A stretch of 52,098 nt of DNA from Nostoc sp. FACHB-110 (GTDB taxonomy: Bacteria > Cyanobacteriota > Cyanobacteriia > Cyanobacteriales > Nostocaceae), in assembly GCF_014697425.1 (NCBI RefSeq), contig NZ_JACJRU010000051.1, positions 1-52,098 on the forward strand, read 5' to 3'. The translations under genes and the position numbers were made by a program. Positions 43,524 to 52,054 of this stretch are shown here, piece after piece (the stretch's first letter is position 1; each line of letters opens with the position of its first letter). The notes beneath the pieces are model-generated. The model ran no database searches, was not told where the DNA came from, and saw nothing but the letters and a program-made list of their open reading frames with translations.

Positions 43524-45158
43524 ATGACCACAAATCTCCCACCTCAAATTTGGCTTTATGACACTACGCTACGGGATGGTACTCAATGCGAAGGGCTATC
43601 AGTGTCTACTGAAGACAAGCTCCGCATTGCCAAAAGACTCGACCAACTGGGAATTCCTTTTATTGAAGGTGGTTGGCCGGGGGCGAATCCGAAGGATGTT
43701 CAGTTTTTCTGGCAATTACAAGAAGATCCGCTAAAACAAGCAGAAATTGTGGCATTTTGTTCTACGCGTCGTCCTCATACGGTGGCGGCGGCGGAACCAA
43801 TGCTACAAGCGATTTTAACGGCGGGTTCGCGCTGGGTGACAATTTTCGGGAAATCTTGGGATTTACACGTTACAGAAGGTCTCAAGACAACTTTAGAAGA
43901 AAATTTAGCGATGATCCGCGATACTATCGAGTATTTTCGCTCCCACGGGCGACGCGTGATCTACGATGCCGAACATTGGTTTGATGGTTATAAGCACAAT
44001 CGAGATTACGCTTTACAGACATTATCGGCGGCGATCGCTTCTGGTGCAGAATGGTTAGTTTTATGTGATACCAATGGCGGAACTTTGCCTCCTGAAGTCA
44101 GCGAAAGCGTACAAACTGTCAAGCGTCATTTGTCATCTGTGATTTGTCAACAAGCAATGACAACTCCCCAAATCGGCATTCATACTCATAATGATTCAGA
44201 ACTGGCAGTAGCAAATGCCCTAGCCGCTGTTATGGCTGGGGCAACAATGGTACAAGGAACAATTAATGGTTATGGTGAACGTTGCGGAAATGCTAACCTT
44301 TGTTCTTTAATTCCCAACTTACAGCTAAAGATGGGTTATAGCTGTATCGCAGAACACCAGCTGAGTGAGCTTACAGAAGCAAGTCGCTTTGTCAGTGAAG
44401 TAGTAAATCTTGCACCAGATGAACACGCTCCCTTTGTTGGTCGTTCGGCTTTTGCCCATAAAGGTGGTGTTCATGTCTCCGCAGTTGAACGCAATCCTTT
44501 AACTTACGAACACATTCAACCCGAACAAGTAGGAAACCGGCGGCGGATAGTCATTTCTGAACAATCGGGACTCAGTAATGTACTCGCCAAAGCCCGGACT
44601 TTTGGCATTGAACTAGATAAGCAAACGCCCCAAGCACGGCAAATTCTCCATCGTCTAAAACAATTAGAAAGCCAAGGCTATCAATTTGAAGCTGCTGAAG
44701 CGAGCTTTGCACTATTAATGTATGAAGCTTTGGGAGCGCGTCAAGAATTCTTTGAAGTTAAAGGCTTCCAAGTACATTGTGATTTAGTTGAAGGTAAAGA
44801 AGCGAGTAGTGCTTTAGCAACTGTGAAAGTTGCCGTCAACGCTCAAGATATTTTAGAAGCAGCCGAAGGTAACGGCCCTGTTGCGGCTTTAGATGCAGCT
44901 TTACGCAAAGCTTTAGCCAACTTTTATCCCCAAATTGCCAGCTTTGAATTGACTGATTATAAAGTGCGGATTCTCGATGGACACGCAGGTACAGCAGCCA
45001 AAACTAGAGCTTTGGTAGAGTCAGGCAATGGTCATCAACGCTGGACGACTATCGGCGTTTCCGCAAATATTTTGGCAGCTTCCTATCAAGCAGTAGTTGA
45101 GGGTCTGGAATATGGTCTGTTGTTGCACTCCCAAGCAGAGGCGGCCTTGAAGGCTTAG
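43524..45158 (+). CDS. cimA: (R)-citramalate synthase CimA
   Basis: This 544-residue enzyme of the LeuA/CimA family makes citramalate from pyruvate and acetyl-CoA, the first step of the threonine-independent route to isoleucine. The TIM-barrel domain starts LYDTTLRDGTQCEGLSVSTE with the catalytic Arg-Asp. It continues with LVLCDTNGGTLPPEVSESV, the metal-binding GIHTHNDSELAVANALAAVM and INGYGERCGNANLCSLIPNL. The C-terminal 140 residues (from about 400) form the LeuA dimerisation/regulatory domain. The length and the TQCEGLS variant fit the long CimA type rather than 2-isopropylmalate synthase. Confidence 0.93.
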   Translation: MTTNLPPQIWLYDTTLRDGTQCEGLSVSTEDKLRIAKRLDQLGIPFIEGGWPGANPKDVQFFWQLQEDPLKQAEIVAFCSTRRPHTVAAAEPMLQAILTAGSRWVTIFGKSWDLHVTEGLKTTLEENLAMIRDTIEYFRSHGRRVIYDAEHWFDGYKHNRDYALQTLSAAIASGAEWLVLCDTNGGTLPPEVSESVQTVKRHLSSVICQQAMTTPQIGIHTHNDSELAVANALAAVMAGATMVQGTINGYGERCGNANLCSLIPNLQLKMGYSCIAEHQLSELTEASRFVSEVVNLAPDEHAPFVGRSAFAHKGGVHVSAVERNPLTYEHIQPEQVGNRRRIVISEQSGLSNVLAKARTFGIELDKQTPQARQILHRLKQLESQGYQFEAAEASFALLMYEALGARQEFFEVKGFQVHCDLVEGKEASSALATVKVAVNAQDILEAAEGNGPVAALDAALRKALANFYPQIASFELTDYKVRILDGHAGTAAKTRALVESGNGHQRWTTIGVSANILAASYQAVVEGLEYGLLLHSQAEAALKA

Positions 45159-45225
45159 GGATGAGGGGCTAGTATTTTTAACTCAGCAACGCTAGATGCT
45201 AACCTGCGGGAACGCCTGCGGCGCA

Positions 45226-45246
45226 GTTGCCCAACGCACTGGCTCC
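45226..45246. repeat. GCGTTGGGC hairpin module, partial copy 4
   Basis: On the minus strand GAGCCAGTGCGTTGGGC repeats the left half of the module at 36367-36409. The right half is replaced by other GC-rich sequence, though AGCATC reappears about 30 nt on. Confidence 0.5.
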
Positions 45247-45435
45247 TCAGCACTCAGATTCTCCAACTTGAGGCGACTGTTGTCAAAGTGGTGTTGAAGC
45301 GCGATCGCCATCTCTTATCAGATAATAATTGGAGTTGATCGAGAGTCAATTGAGCCTTTTTACTCGAACGTTGAGGCTTTGAAGTGGAAGTGTGAGGAAA
45401 TTTTCTGCGTTGGGTGTTGTCGGATGGGGGATTTT

Positions 45436-45464
45436 CTCACGCCGAGGCGCAAAGGCGCAAAGAG
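45436..45464. repeat. CTCACGC-GAGGCGCAAAGGCGC repeat
   Basis: This near-identical copy of the central part of the MITE-like element (37276-37304) is preceded by GGATGGGGGATTTT, resembling the MITE left arm. No right arm is visible, so it is probably a degraded MITE. Confidence 0.55.
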
Positions 45465-45633
45465 GAATGAGAGAGTTTTGGATTTGTTTGACAACAGCTG
45501 TGTGAAAATTGCTGAGTCAATCAATTTTGGATTTTAGATTCAGAAAATCTTTGCATCTAAAATATGCTGGCAGACTCGCGCTTCGCTGCGCTAACGGCAA
45601 TCCAAAATTAAAAATTCTTTTACCCCCTGCTTA

Positions 45634-45867
45634 TTAAGTAAAACTTTCCCAGGCTTGAGCCAGCAGTTGACTTAGCCAACGTCGTTGCTGTCTATCTAGC
45701 ATGGGGTCATCTTCGAGGACTTGTGCTGTTAAGTCTTCCAAAGATTTACCTTGAGAACGGACAATTTTAATTACTCCTGCGATCGCAGAAGCTACAAGTT
45801 CTTCATCAATGGGCTTTTGTTGTAAGGCGAGAATATCTTGAGGGCTATCGGGAATGGGATAATTCAT
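45634..45867 (-). CDS. Small conserved cyanobacterial-type protein, function unknown
   Basis: This 77-residue helical, acidic protein reads ILALQQKPIDEELVASAIAG, then VIKIVRSQGKSLEDLTAQVL and LDRQQRRWLSQLLAQAWESF. There is no membrane segment and no motif I recognise. The amphipathic pattern and Trp-rich C-terminus look like a real folded protein. It is divergent to the cyclase gene, with 160 bp between the starts. Confidence 0.7.
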   Translation of the reverse strand: MNYPIPDSPQDILALQQKPIDEELVASAIAGVIKIVRSQGKSLEDLTAQVLEDDPMLDRQQRRWLSQLLAQAWESFT

Positions 45868-46027
45868 GGCGTGGGTTTACAAAGTTACAAAATGGAAAAA
45901 ATTTTTGACAAATTATTAAAAGTTCTTTACAGAATCTTTATTTGACTAATAGGGCGGAGTTTAGCGTATTTTTCGCCATTAATAAATCTGTCGAAATGAG
46001 TATCTTGAGCGGAGATGTCAGCAACAC

Positions 46028-48106
46028 ATGAAAGAGATCCTTTATTTAGAAGTGCCAATTTCAGATACGGCAGTTGTACGCCGTTGGCTACAAGTGGATT
46101 TTCAACCTGGATTTGGCGAAAAATTACTCACCTTAGATGGCTTCTGCCTGAAATTACCTACAGAATATACAGCATCTAAGCAGACTATTACCGAAAATTT
46201 ACCGACAGAACTTTCTGTTTTTGTCTGGTCAGTGCAGAGAACTACCTATTTAAAGGTCTTCCGTTGGTCAGATCAGTCTTTCCCTCAAGAGAAAGAGATT
46301 TTGCTACGTCTCAAGAAAGAAATTAGACAACGCTTTCCCCATCAGTACCCCAAACCGCCAGCAATTGATTTATCCCAACAATCAATTTTTGAGGCACTAG
46401 CGTCATATTACCCACTTACAGTTAAATACTTTCAAAAAATGCCGAATGGCGAATATGACCTCAAACGTGCTTATTGGTGGGAACAACGCTGGCGAGAAGG
46501 TGTACTTCATCCCCAACAACCGCGTCAGGTGATCTTTTCTCATCCTCAATCTCACATCTCAAATCCAAAATTGGACTACGATTTGATTTACATTGGTGGC
46601 GCACTGGGGTCAATTCATGCAGCAGCGATGGCCAAACTCGGATACAAGGTGCTACTGGTGGAACGCCTACCTTTTGGCAAAATGAACCGCGAATGGAATA
46701 TTTCGCGTGATGAACTACAAAGCTTGTTAAATCTAGGTTTGCTCACAAATGCAGAGTTAGACAGTATTATTGTCAGGGAATACAAAGACGGATTTAACAA
46801 ATTTTTTGATGGGAATAATCCGCCAAAATTGCGATCGCCTATTCTCCACACGCCTACAGTATTAAACGTAGCCTTAGATTCAGAAAAATTGTTGCAAATA
46901 TGTGGACAAAAGCTGCGTGCAGCTGGTGGCGATATTTGGGATGAAACTGAGTTTATCCGTGCAGATATTGATAAATCTCAAGTTGTGGTCACACTCAAGC
47001 ACTTACCCACCCAAAAACAACAGCAAGTAAGTGGACGATTGTTAGTGGACGCAATGGGAACCGCTTCACCTATTGCTTGGCAATTAAACGGTGGTCGTGC
47101 TTTTGATAGTGTTTGTCCCACAGTAGGTGCGGTGATTGATGGGGGATTTGAACCTCAGGTTTGGGATTCCCAATATGGTGATGTGCTGTACAGTCACGGC
47201 GATATTTCGCGGGGAAGACAGTTGATTTGGGAACTTTTTCCTGGCGCGGGTGAGGAACTGACAATTTATTTATTTCACTACCACCAAGTCCACCCCGATA
47301 ATCCTGGTTCTTTGCTGGAAATGTATGAGGATTTTTTCACAATTTTGCCGGAGTATCGCCGTTGCGATCTGGATAAACTGGTGTGGAAAAAGCCGACATT
47401 TGGCTACATACCAGGACATTTTAGTGTGAATAGTAGCGATCGCAAAGTTGCCTTTGATCGATTAATTGCCATTGGTGATGCGGCATCGCTTCAGTCTCCT
47501 TTGGTATTCACAGGTTTTGGTTCTTTAGTGCGGAACTTAGAACGTTTGACAACGCTGTTAGATATTGCCCTCAAGCATGACTTATTCAGTTCGCGCCACT
47601 TGAATAAAATTCGCGCCTACCAAAGCAATGTTTCGGTGACTTGGCTATTTTCAAAAGGGATGATGGTTCCGACTGGGAAGTTTATCCCTCCCCAGCGCAT
47701 TAACTCTATGCTAAATACCTTCTTTGGTTTATTAGCTGATGAACCACCAGAGGTTGCAGATAACTTTATCAAAGATAGGTGCGATTGGTTAACCTTTAAC
47801 CGCTTGGCACTCAAAGCCGCCCGCAAAAACCCCGCCTTGCTATTGTGGATTTGGGAACTAGCAGGCCCCAAAGATTTATTCAGATGGGTAGGTAATTATC
47901 TTAACTTCGGTCGCTATGCCTTAGTTAGTGCCTTCCTGAGTTCTTGGTTTGCGGGCTTTTTATACCGAATTCAACCGTGGTTAGAACCGCGTCATCCGGC
48001 ATTGTGGTTACAATTACTAGCACTTCGCTACGCAATTACCACAGGTAAACCGCGATCGCTAAATCAAACATCAACAGTAAATTCAGAAGCAGTCATCCTC
48101 AATTAG
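46028..48106 (+). CDS. cruA: CruA/CruP-family lycopene cyclase flavoprotein
   Basis: This 692-residue FAD-dependent protein is of the CruA/CruP family, the lycopene cyclases of cyanobacteria and green sulfur bacteria that lack CrtY. The Rossmann motif is placed well inside, after an N-terminal domain of about 185 residues: YDLIYIGGALGSIHAAAMAK, then LLVERLPFGKMNREWNISRD, the family hallmark. DSEKLLQICGQKLRAAGGDI, AMGTASPIAWQLNGGRAF and IGDAASLQSPLVFTGFGSL follow. The length favours CruA over the shorter CruP, but I could not separate the two paralogues with certainty, so the symbol is provisional. It would act at the thylakoid or plasma membrane in beta-carotene synthesis. Confidence 0.8.
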   Translation: MKEILYLEVPISDTAVVRRWLQVDFQPGFGEKLLTLDGFCLKLPTEYTASKQTITENLPTELSVFVWSVQRTTYLKVFRWSDQSFPQEKEILLRLKKEIRQRFPHQYPKPPAIDLSQQSIFEALASYYPLTVKYFQKMPNGEYDLKRAYWWEQRWREGVLHPQQPRQVIFSHPQSHISNPKLDYDLIYIGGALGSIHAAAMAKLGYKVLLVERLPFGKMNREWNISRDELQSLLNLGLLTNAELDSIIVREYKDGFNKFFDGNNPPKLRSPILHTPTVLNVALDSEKLLQICGQKLRAAGGDIWDETEFIRADIDKSQVVVTLKHLPTQKQQQVSGRLLVDAMGTASPIAWQLNGGRAFDSVCPTVGAVIDGGFEPQVWDSQYGDVLYSHGDISRGRQLIWELFPGAGEELTIYLFHYHQVHPDNPGSLLEMYEDFFTILPEYRRCDLDKLVWKKPTFGYIPGHFSVNSSDRKVAFDRLIAIGDAASLQSPLVFTGFGSLVRNLERLTTLLDIALKHDLFSSRHLNKIRAYQSNVSVTWLFSKGMMVPTGKFIPPQRINSMLNTFFGLLADEPPEVADNFIKDRCDWLTFNRLALKAARKNPALLLWIWELAGPKDLFRWVGNYLNFGRYALVSAFLSSWFAGFLYRIQPWLEPRHPALWLQLLALRYAITTGKPRSLNQTSTVNSEAVILN

Positions 48107-48131
48107 TTCAACAATAATGCGTAATTTTTAA

Positions 48132-49724
48132 TTACGCATTATTTTGACTATTGGCACGGAAGTTTGGTAATTCCACCGATGCCAAGGATTTACGCCCTTT
48201 AGGTGGACGCTGAGGATAGACCACGGGTGACGGAGATTGGGACTCATGATCATTACTCCAGTCACCTGTTGTTTCTGGGTTTAACTCTGTGTTTGATATT
48301 TCTTCTGTATTCTCGGCAACAGGTTCTGACCAATAATTTTCTGGCTCTTGGGTTGTTTGTTTCGGCAACGGCACAGTAAAAGAGAGTGGCGAATGCTTAT
48401 CTGGTACAATTGTTGACTCTTCGATTACTGAACTTGGTACAGTGATAGGTGCATTATTTTCGGAAGTTAATGCTTCTAATTGCTGTTCTAGTGTAGTTTC
48501 TGGTTCTTCTTCTTTTGTCTTCCAAGTTTCCCAAATTGGTACTTCAGTTTGATGGCTTGTGACATTAGTTTCACTACTAGCAGGTGAAGCAGTTCCAGGT
48601 TGAGCAGCAAAAAACATTTGAATGAGACTATCTATTTGCTCATCTAGTTTTGCTGTGTCATTCGATGAAACTGTTTCTGATGTTGCTAATGTATCTGGTT
48701 CATCATCAATTTCTGAGCTAGCAGCAGGTTCAATAGGTGTTGTTTGTTCCTGAGTTGCCCAGTTCCACGGAGAAGAAGGTGGTGGTGCAGGGTTGCTAGG
48801 AATAGGTGAGGCGGGAGTTGTAGATTCACTCCAAGGATGAGGCGTATTTTCTGACTCAGATTCTGGTTCTGCTGACCAAGGTCGAATCGGTTGTACGTTG
48901 GGAAATAAAGACCGTGCTTTTCTCGAAAATCTGCTTTGTTTACTAGACGGATGATAAGCAGGCGTTACTGTTTCTTGTGCGGAGTCATCATTCGCCGCAG
49001 GTGGTTCTAGACATTTTTCTAAGGCTGCCTTAAATTGCAGTGTTTGGCGTTGCTGGCGCATCAACCGAGTACGCAACTCTCGACAAGTCGTTTCTGCTTG
49101 TGCTACTTGCTGAGACTGTTCATTATAATTTGTTTGCAACAGCGCACATTCCCGTTCTAACTGGGCTAGGCGTTGTTGGCTAATTTGTAGCTGTGCTTTA
49201 TAGGTTTCAACGAGAGTTTCTTGGCGTTGAATTGTTTGGCTGGCGGTGTCTAACTGTTGAAATAATGACTGAATTTGCTCTTGGGCAGCAATTAATTCTT
49301 GAGCTTGTTGGTTGAGCATTGACTCAGTAACGCTGCAACGTCTTTTTTGCCACTGCACGGCTTTTTCCGACTCAGTTAAGTCATCTTTAAGATGCTCTAC
49401 TTGCTCATACAATTCATTATTGGCTGAACGCAGCTCTTCATTCAACGCCAGCAGTTTCTGAAATTCATCATCAATGACTGCTTGCTGTCTACTATCGGGT
49501 TCCGCCACCCATTCTTCTTGGGTAACATCTTTAGAAGCGGGAAGACTTGGCGGCTCTGGTTGTGGATCTGATGCAGGTTTGAGCAGTGGTAACTGCTTCA
49601 TAGTCATATTTTCAGAAGGCACAACTGAATAAAAAGGACAGCTAGCCTGCTCTGGTTGTAGCGAGTTAGCAGAATTGAGAGATTCCATCACAGCCCTGTT
49701 GTTTGAGGTGTCAACTTCATTCAT
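48132..49724 (-). CDS. Coiled-coil protein with disordered Pro/Ser/Glu-rich tail
   Basis: I recognise no family in this 530-residue protein. Residues 80-235 form a long coiled coil (LLALNEELRSANNELYEQVE; QEQIQSLFQQLDTASQTIQR; LEKCLEPP at its end). The remaining 290 residues are acidic and disordered (PIPSNPAPPPSSPWNW; ETTLEQQLEALTSENNAP), ending in basic RPPKGRKSLASVELPNFRA. There is no membrane segment, so it is probably cytosolic. The architecture resembles cytoskeletal or polar-scaffold proteins, but that is only an analogy. It is convergent with the cyclase gene, 25 bp away. Confidence 0.78.
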   Translation of the reverse strand: MNEVDTSNNRAVMESLNSANSLQPEQASCPFYSVVPSENMTMKQLPLLKPASDPQPEPPSLPASKDVTQEEWVAEPDSRQQAVIDDEFQKLLALNEELRSANNELYEQVEHLKDDLTESEKAVQWQKRRCSVTESMLNQQAQELIAAQEQIQSLFQQLDTASQTIQRQETLVETYKAQLQISQQRLAQLERECALLQTNYNEQSQQVAQAETTCRELRTRLMRQQRQTLQFKAALEKCLEPPAANDDSAQETVTPAYHPSSKQSRFSRKARSLFPNVQPIRPWSAEPESESENTPHPWSESTTPASPIPSNPAPPPSSPWNWATQEQTTPIEPAASSEIDDEPDTLATSETVSSNDTAKLDEQIDSLIQMFFAAQPGTASPASSETNVTSHQTEVPIWETWKTKEEEPETTLEQQLEALTSENNAPITVPSSVIEESTIVPDKHSPLSFTVPLPKQTTQEPENYWSEPVAENTEEISNTELNPETTGDWSNDHESQSPSPVVYPQRPPKGRKSLASVELPNFRANSQNNA

Positions 49725-50313
49725 TACTCTTGACCCACCTACCTAAAGATACTCAGCGATGCTCAATTGAGCATTGCTAATCAACTGTGTTTGCTCGGTG
49801 CTTAATCTAGAAACCAAGTTGAATGCTCTCCAAGCATGAGTCACTAGTTATTAGTCAGTGTTCCCATTTTGCATCTAGAACTGATGACGTTATAACATTA
49901 AGAACTTATAACTCGTCAACCTTAGTCTAGGTCGGGATTTATAGCTCAAATGCTACTATGTACGGAATTCAGCATAGATGCCTAACAAAAGTTGTCTCTG
50001 GGTTGGCTTTGATCAATAATCGTTTGTATTTGGTAGTAACAGCTGCCTGGCAGAAATTTAGGCGCGAGACAAATATCTGCGCTGTATCTAATTTACCAAA
50101 CACTTTGCTTCTAAGGGAACAGGGGTGTGAGGGTACACAGGGGTGTAGAAGTGTGAGGGTGTAAGGGTGTAGGGTTGTGAGGGTAATAATTTAAGCGATC
50201 GCACTTTCTTAACAAGTAAAATATCTACTTGGGTTTTGAAGGCGATCGCACCTTATGAACGGAAATTTGTATAATTTGAGCGATTGCATTAAACTAGCAC
50301 CTTGTGACACTCT
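49725..50313. other. Intergenic region with short tandem repeats
   Basis: This 589-bp gap contains a TAGTTATTAGTCAGTG heptamer remnant (49849), the G-rich tract at 50118-50184 and two HIP1 sites (50196, 50243). A 68-codon frame across 49958-50164 runs into the tract and is not convincing as a gene. Confidence 0.5.
50118..50184. repeat. GGGTGTGAGGGTGTAAGGG tandem repeat
   Basis: About eight degenerate units of GGGTGTA/GGGTGTG stand upstream of the Rpn-type nuclease gene. The same tract type lies at 2713 and, inverted, at about 42541. Confidence 0.65.
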
Positions 50314-51090
50314 ATGTATGACGATATCTGCCGATTTTTAGCGGAACACTTTTCATCAGACTTTGCTAGTTGGCTGATGGGAGAATCGATAACGATGACG
50401 GAAATAAAACCTTCAGAACTTTTTTTAGAGCCAATTCGCACTGATGCGCTAATTCTACTACGGTCAGATGAATCAATTCTGCACATAGAATTTCAAACTC
50501 TACCGAAAAAGAATGTTCCGTTTCGCTTGTTAGATTATCGTGTGCGCGTGTATCGAAAATATCCAGATAAACCCATGCGCCAAGTTGTGATTTATCTCAA
50601 AGAAACGAGTTCAGATTTGGTTCAACAAACTAGCTTTACAATGGAACGCACTCGCCATGAATTTGACGTGATTCGATTGTGGGAGCAACCCGCCAGCGTT
50701 TTTCTGCAATATCCTGGGTTAGTTCCTTTTGCGGTACTAGGACAAAGTGCAGATTCCCAAGCCACATTGCGCCAAGTTGCGGAAATTGTAGATCAAATTC
50801 CTGATTCTACAGCACAAGCGAATCTCATAGCAGCGTCGGGAATTTTAGCAGGGCTAAAATTAGAAGAAGAGGTGATTTATCAGATATTGCGGAGGGATAT
50901 TATGCAGGAATCTGTGATTTATCAGTCTATTCAAAGAGAGGGAGAAGCAAAAGGAGAGGCGAGAAAGCAAAGAGAAATCGCCATTAATTGTTTACGAGAT
51001 GGTTTTCCCATAGAAGCCGTAGCCCGTGTAACAGGTTTATCAATTGAAGAAGTGCAAGAACTTCAACGTCAAATTAATCTGCAAAACTAA
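50314..51090 (+). CDS. Rpn-family (PD-(D/E)XK) recombination-promoting nuclease
   Basis: This 258-residue protein is of the Rpn/COG5464 family, related to RpnA and often annotated as putative transposase. The nuclease core is visible as EPIRTDALILL, then ILHIEFQTLP, the D...ExQ motif, and LLDYRVRVYRKYPDKPMRQV. The C-terminal part carries a basic, helical segment (GEAKGEARKQREIAINCLRD) and FPIEAVARVTGLSIEEVQEL, as in cyanobacterial members. RpnA proteins cleave DNA and raise RecA-independent recombination in E. coli. Many cyanobacteria have dozens of such genes. It stands directly before the direct-repeat-bracketed toxin-antitoxin-like pair. Confidence 0.9.
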   Translation: MYDDICRFLAEHFSSDFASWLMGESITMTEIKPSELFLEPIRTDALILLRSDESILHIEFQTLPKKNVPFRLLDYRVRVYRKYPDKPMRQVVIYLKETSSDLVQQTSFTMERTRHEFDVIRLWEQPASVFLQYPGLVPFAVLGQSADSQATLRQVAEIVDQIPDSTAQANLIAASGILAGLKLEEEVIYQILRRDIMQESVIYQSIQREGEAKGEARKQREIAINCLRDGFPIEAVARVTGLSIEEVQELQRQINLQN

Positions 51091-51103
51091 CGTTATCATT
51101 ATA

Positions 51104-51159
51104 GCGATCGCTGACGGCAAAACCATCGTATCTTTATTGTTGATGAAAAGCGATCGCTT
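51104..51159. repeat. Direct repeat DR1, HIP1-bounded, left of the DUF433/DUF5615 pair
   Basis: The 56-nt sequence begins GCGATCGCTGACGGCAAAAC, continues CATCGTATCTTTATTGTTGA and ends TGAAAAGCGATCGCTT. It repeats in the same orientation at 51919-51973 with only about two or three differences. Each copy starts and ends with a HIP1 octamer. Confidence 0.9.
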
Positions 51160-51218
51160 TTTTATAAATACTCAATCTATTATTGGAATTTTGCCGGGAT
51201 TCAACTAAGCTTACTTGC

Positions 51219-51584
51219 TCATTCTTCACCCCAAGAGCTTAAAAATTCCACTTGATTTTGCATATCTTCTGCTGACTTGGCGGCAATTATTCGTAAAAGG
51301 CGGCGCATTTGTTCGCCAATTTCATAATATTGTTGTCCTAAAATTATGCCAGCGTGAAATTTTCCCTGTGCAACTAATATTGTGTGCAATCTATAGTAAT
51401 CTCTAATATTAAAACTGTAAATCACTCGCTTATTCTCAGATGCCCACTGTAATTGCTCCTCATCGCTACGAGATAACATTTCTGCTTGTGCAACACTTAT
51501 GACATCTACACTACGCGCACGCAAAGCCTCTAACAGCGCATTACTCTCAGCATCCTCATCTAAATATAAACGAATAATACTCAT
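51219..51584 (-). CDS. DUF5615 PIN-like protein, probable toxin
   Basis: This 121-residue DUF5615 (PIN-like) protein has RLYLDEDAESNALLEALRA at the N-terminus, with the Asp/Glu expected in a PIN metal site. VDVISVAQAEMLSRSDEEQL and VIYSFNIRDYYRLHTILVAQ follow, supplying further acidic residues. PIN-fold proteins are RNases, often toxins of VapBC type. The start ATG overlaps the end of the upstream DUF433 gene by four bases, a common toxin-antitoxin arrangement. RNase activity is inferred. Confidence 0.85.
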   Translation of the reverse strand: MSIIRLYLDEDAESNALLEALRARSVDVISVAQAEMLSRSDEEQLQWASENKRVIYSFNIRDYYRLHTILVAQGKFHAGIILGQQYYEIGEQMRRLLRIIAAKSAEDMQNQVEFLSSWGEE

Positions 51585-51874
51585 TTTTTAGTTGCAGCTT
51601 TGTGTAGTGCAGCAAGTCTTTCATACTCTGCTTGTTCTTCTGCTAAATCGGTATCAATTTCTTCTCGGTTAGCGTGATAGTAAGTTAATGCTGCATAAAT
51701 TTGCACTAGCGTTAAGTGAGGTTTATCCGCAGCAATTTCTTCGGCGCTGTAACCTTGCTTGTATAAAGCTGCAATGCGGCTTACACTTGAGCCTGTTCCA
51801 GCAATAATGGGACGACCACTATGCAACTTAGGATCTCTTGTAATTAGTGTACCGATATCAGTGCTAGTTACCAA
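51581..51874 (-). CDS. DUF433 protein, probable antitoxin
   Basis: This 97-residue DUF433 protein has ITRDPKLHSGRPIIAGTGSS, VSRIAALYKQGYSAEEIAAD and PHLTLVQIYAALTYYHANRE, a winged-helix-like DNA-binding fold often paired with PIN-like DUF5615 genes. The start is probably TTG at 51874, because AGGAG lies seven bases upstream and no in-frame ATG is near. It precedes the toxin-like gene with a 4-nt overlap, so it would be made first and may repress the pair, whose promoter should lie in 51875-51918 or in the direct repeat beyond. Confidence 0.85.
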   Translation of the reverse strand: MVTSTDIGTLITRDPKLHSGRPIIAGTGSSVSRIAALYKQGYSAEEIAADKPHLTLVQIYAALTYYHANREEIDTDLAEEQAEYERLAALHKAATKK

Positions 51875-51918
51875 AGGTTTTCTCCTGATTTGGTCTTTAT
51901 ATTAACTAGGTTAGCATT

Positions 51919-51973
51919 GCGATCGCTGACGGCAAAACCACCGTATCTTTATTGTTGATGAGAGCGATCGCTT
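51919..51973. repeat. Direct repeat DR2, HIP1-bounded, right of the DUF433/DUF5615 pair
   Basis: GCGATCGCTGACGGCAAAAC is followed by CACCGTATCTTTATTGTTGA and TGAGAGCGATCGCTT. It is the same as DR1 except for T/C in the middle and one or two changes near the end. The two copies bracket 759 bp that contain both genes and nothing else. Confidence 0.9.
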
Positions 51974-52054
51974 AATATTATTATTTTTCTAATACCAATT
52001 AAAAATGAAGCTGCATATAATGGAGAAAAGCAAACTTGGTAAGTTAACCCAACC

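Larger units (their letters stand above)
45159..45633. other. Intergenic region with diverged repeats
   Basis: This 475-bp gap contains a diverged hairpin module (GCCCAACGCACTGGCTC at 45229-45245, minus orientation) and the CTCACGC...GCGCAAAGGCGCAAAGAG repeat at 45436-45464. A further short GC-rich block CGCGCTTCGCTGCGCTAACG is at about 45576. No gene is visible. Confidence 0.55.

Noticed and set aside
46028..48106. Assignment as CruP instead of CruA
   Set aside because: The length (692 residues) and long N-terminal domain favour CruA, but the two share the visible motifs, so the symbol is given as provisional.
49958..50164. 68-codon frame
   Set aside because: Its end is encoded by the GGGTGTG tandem repeat and it lacks a start signal.
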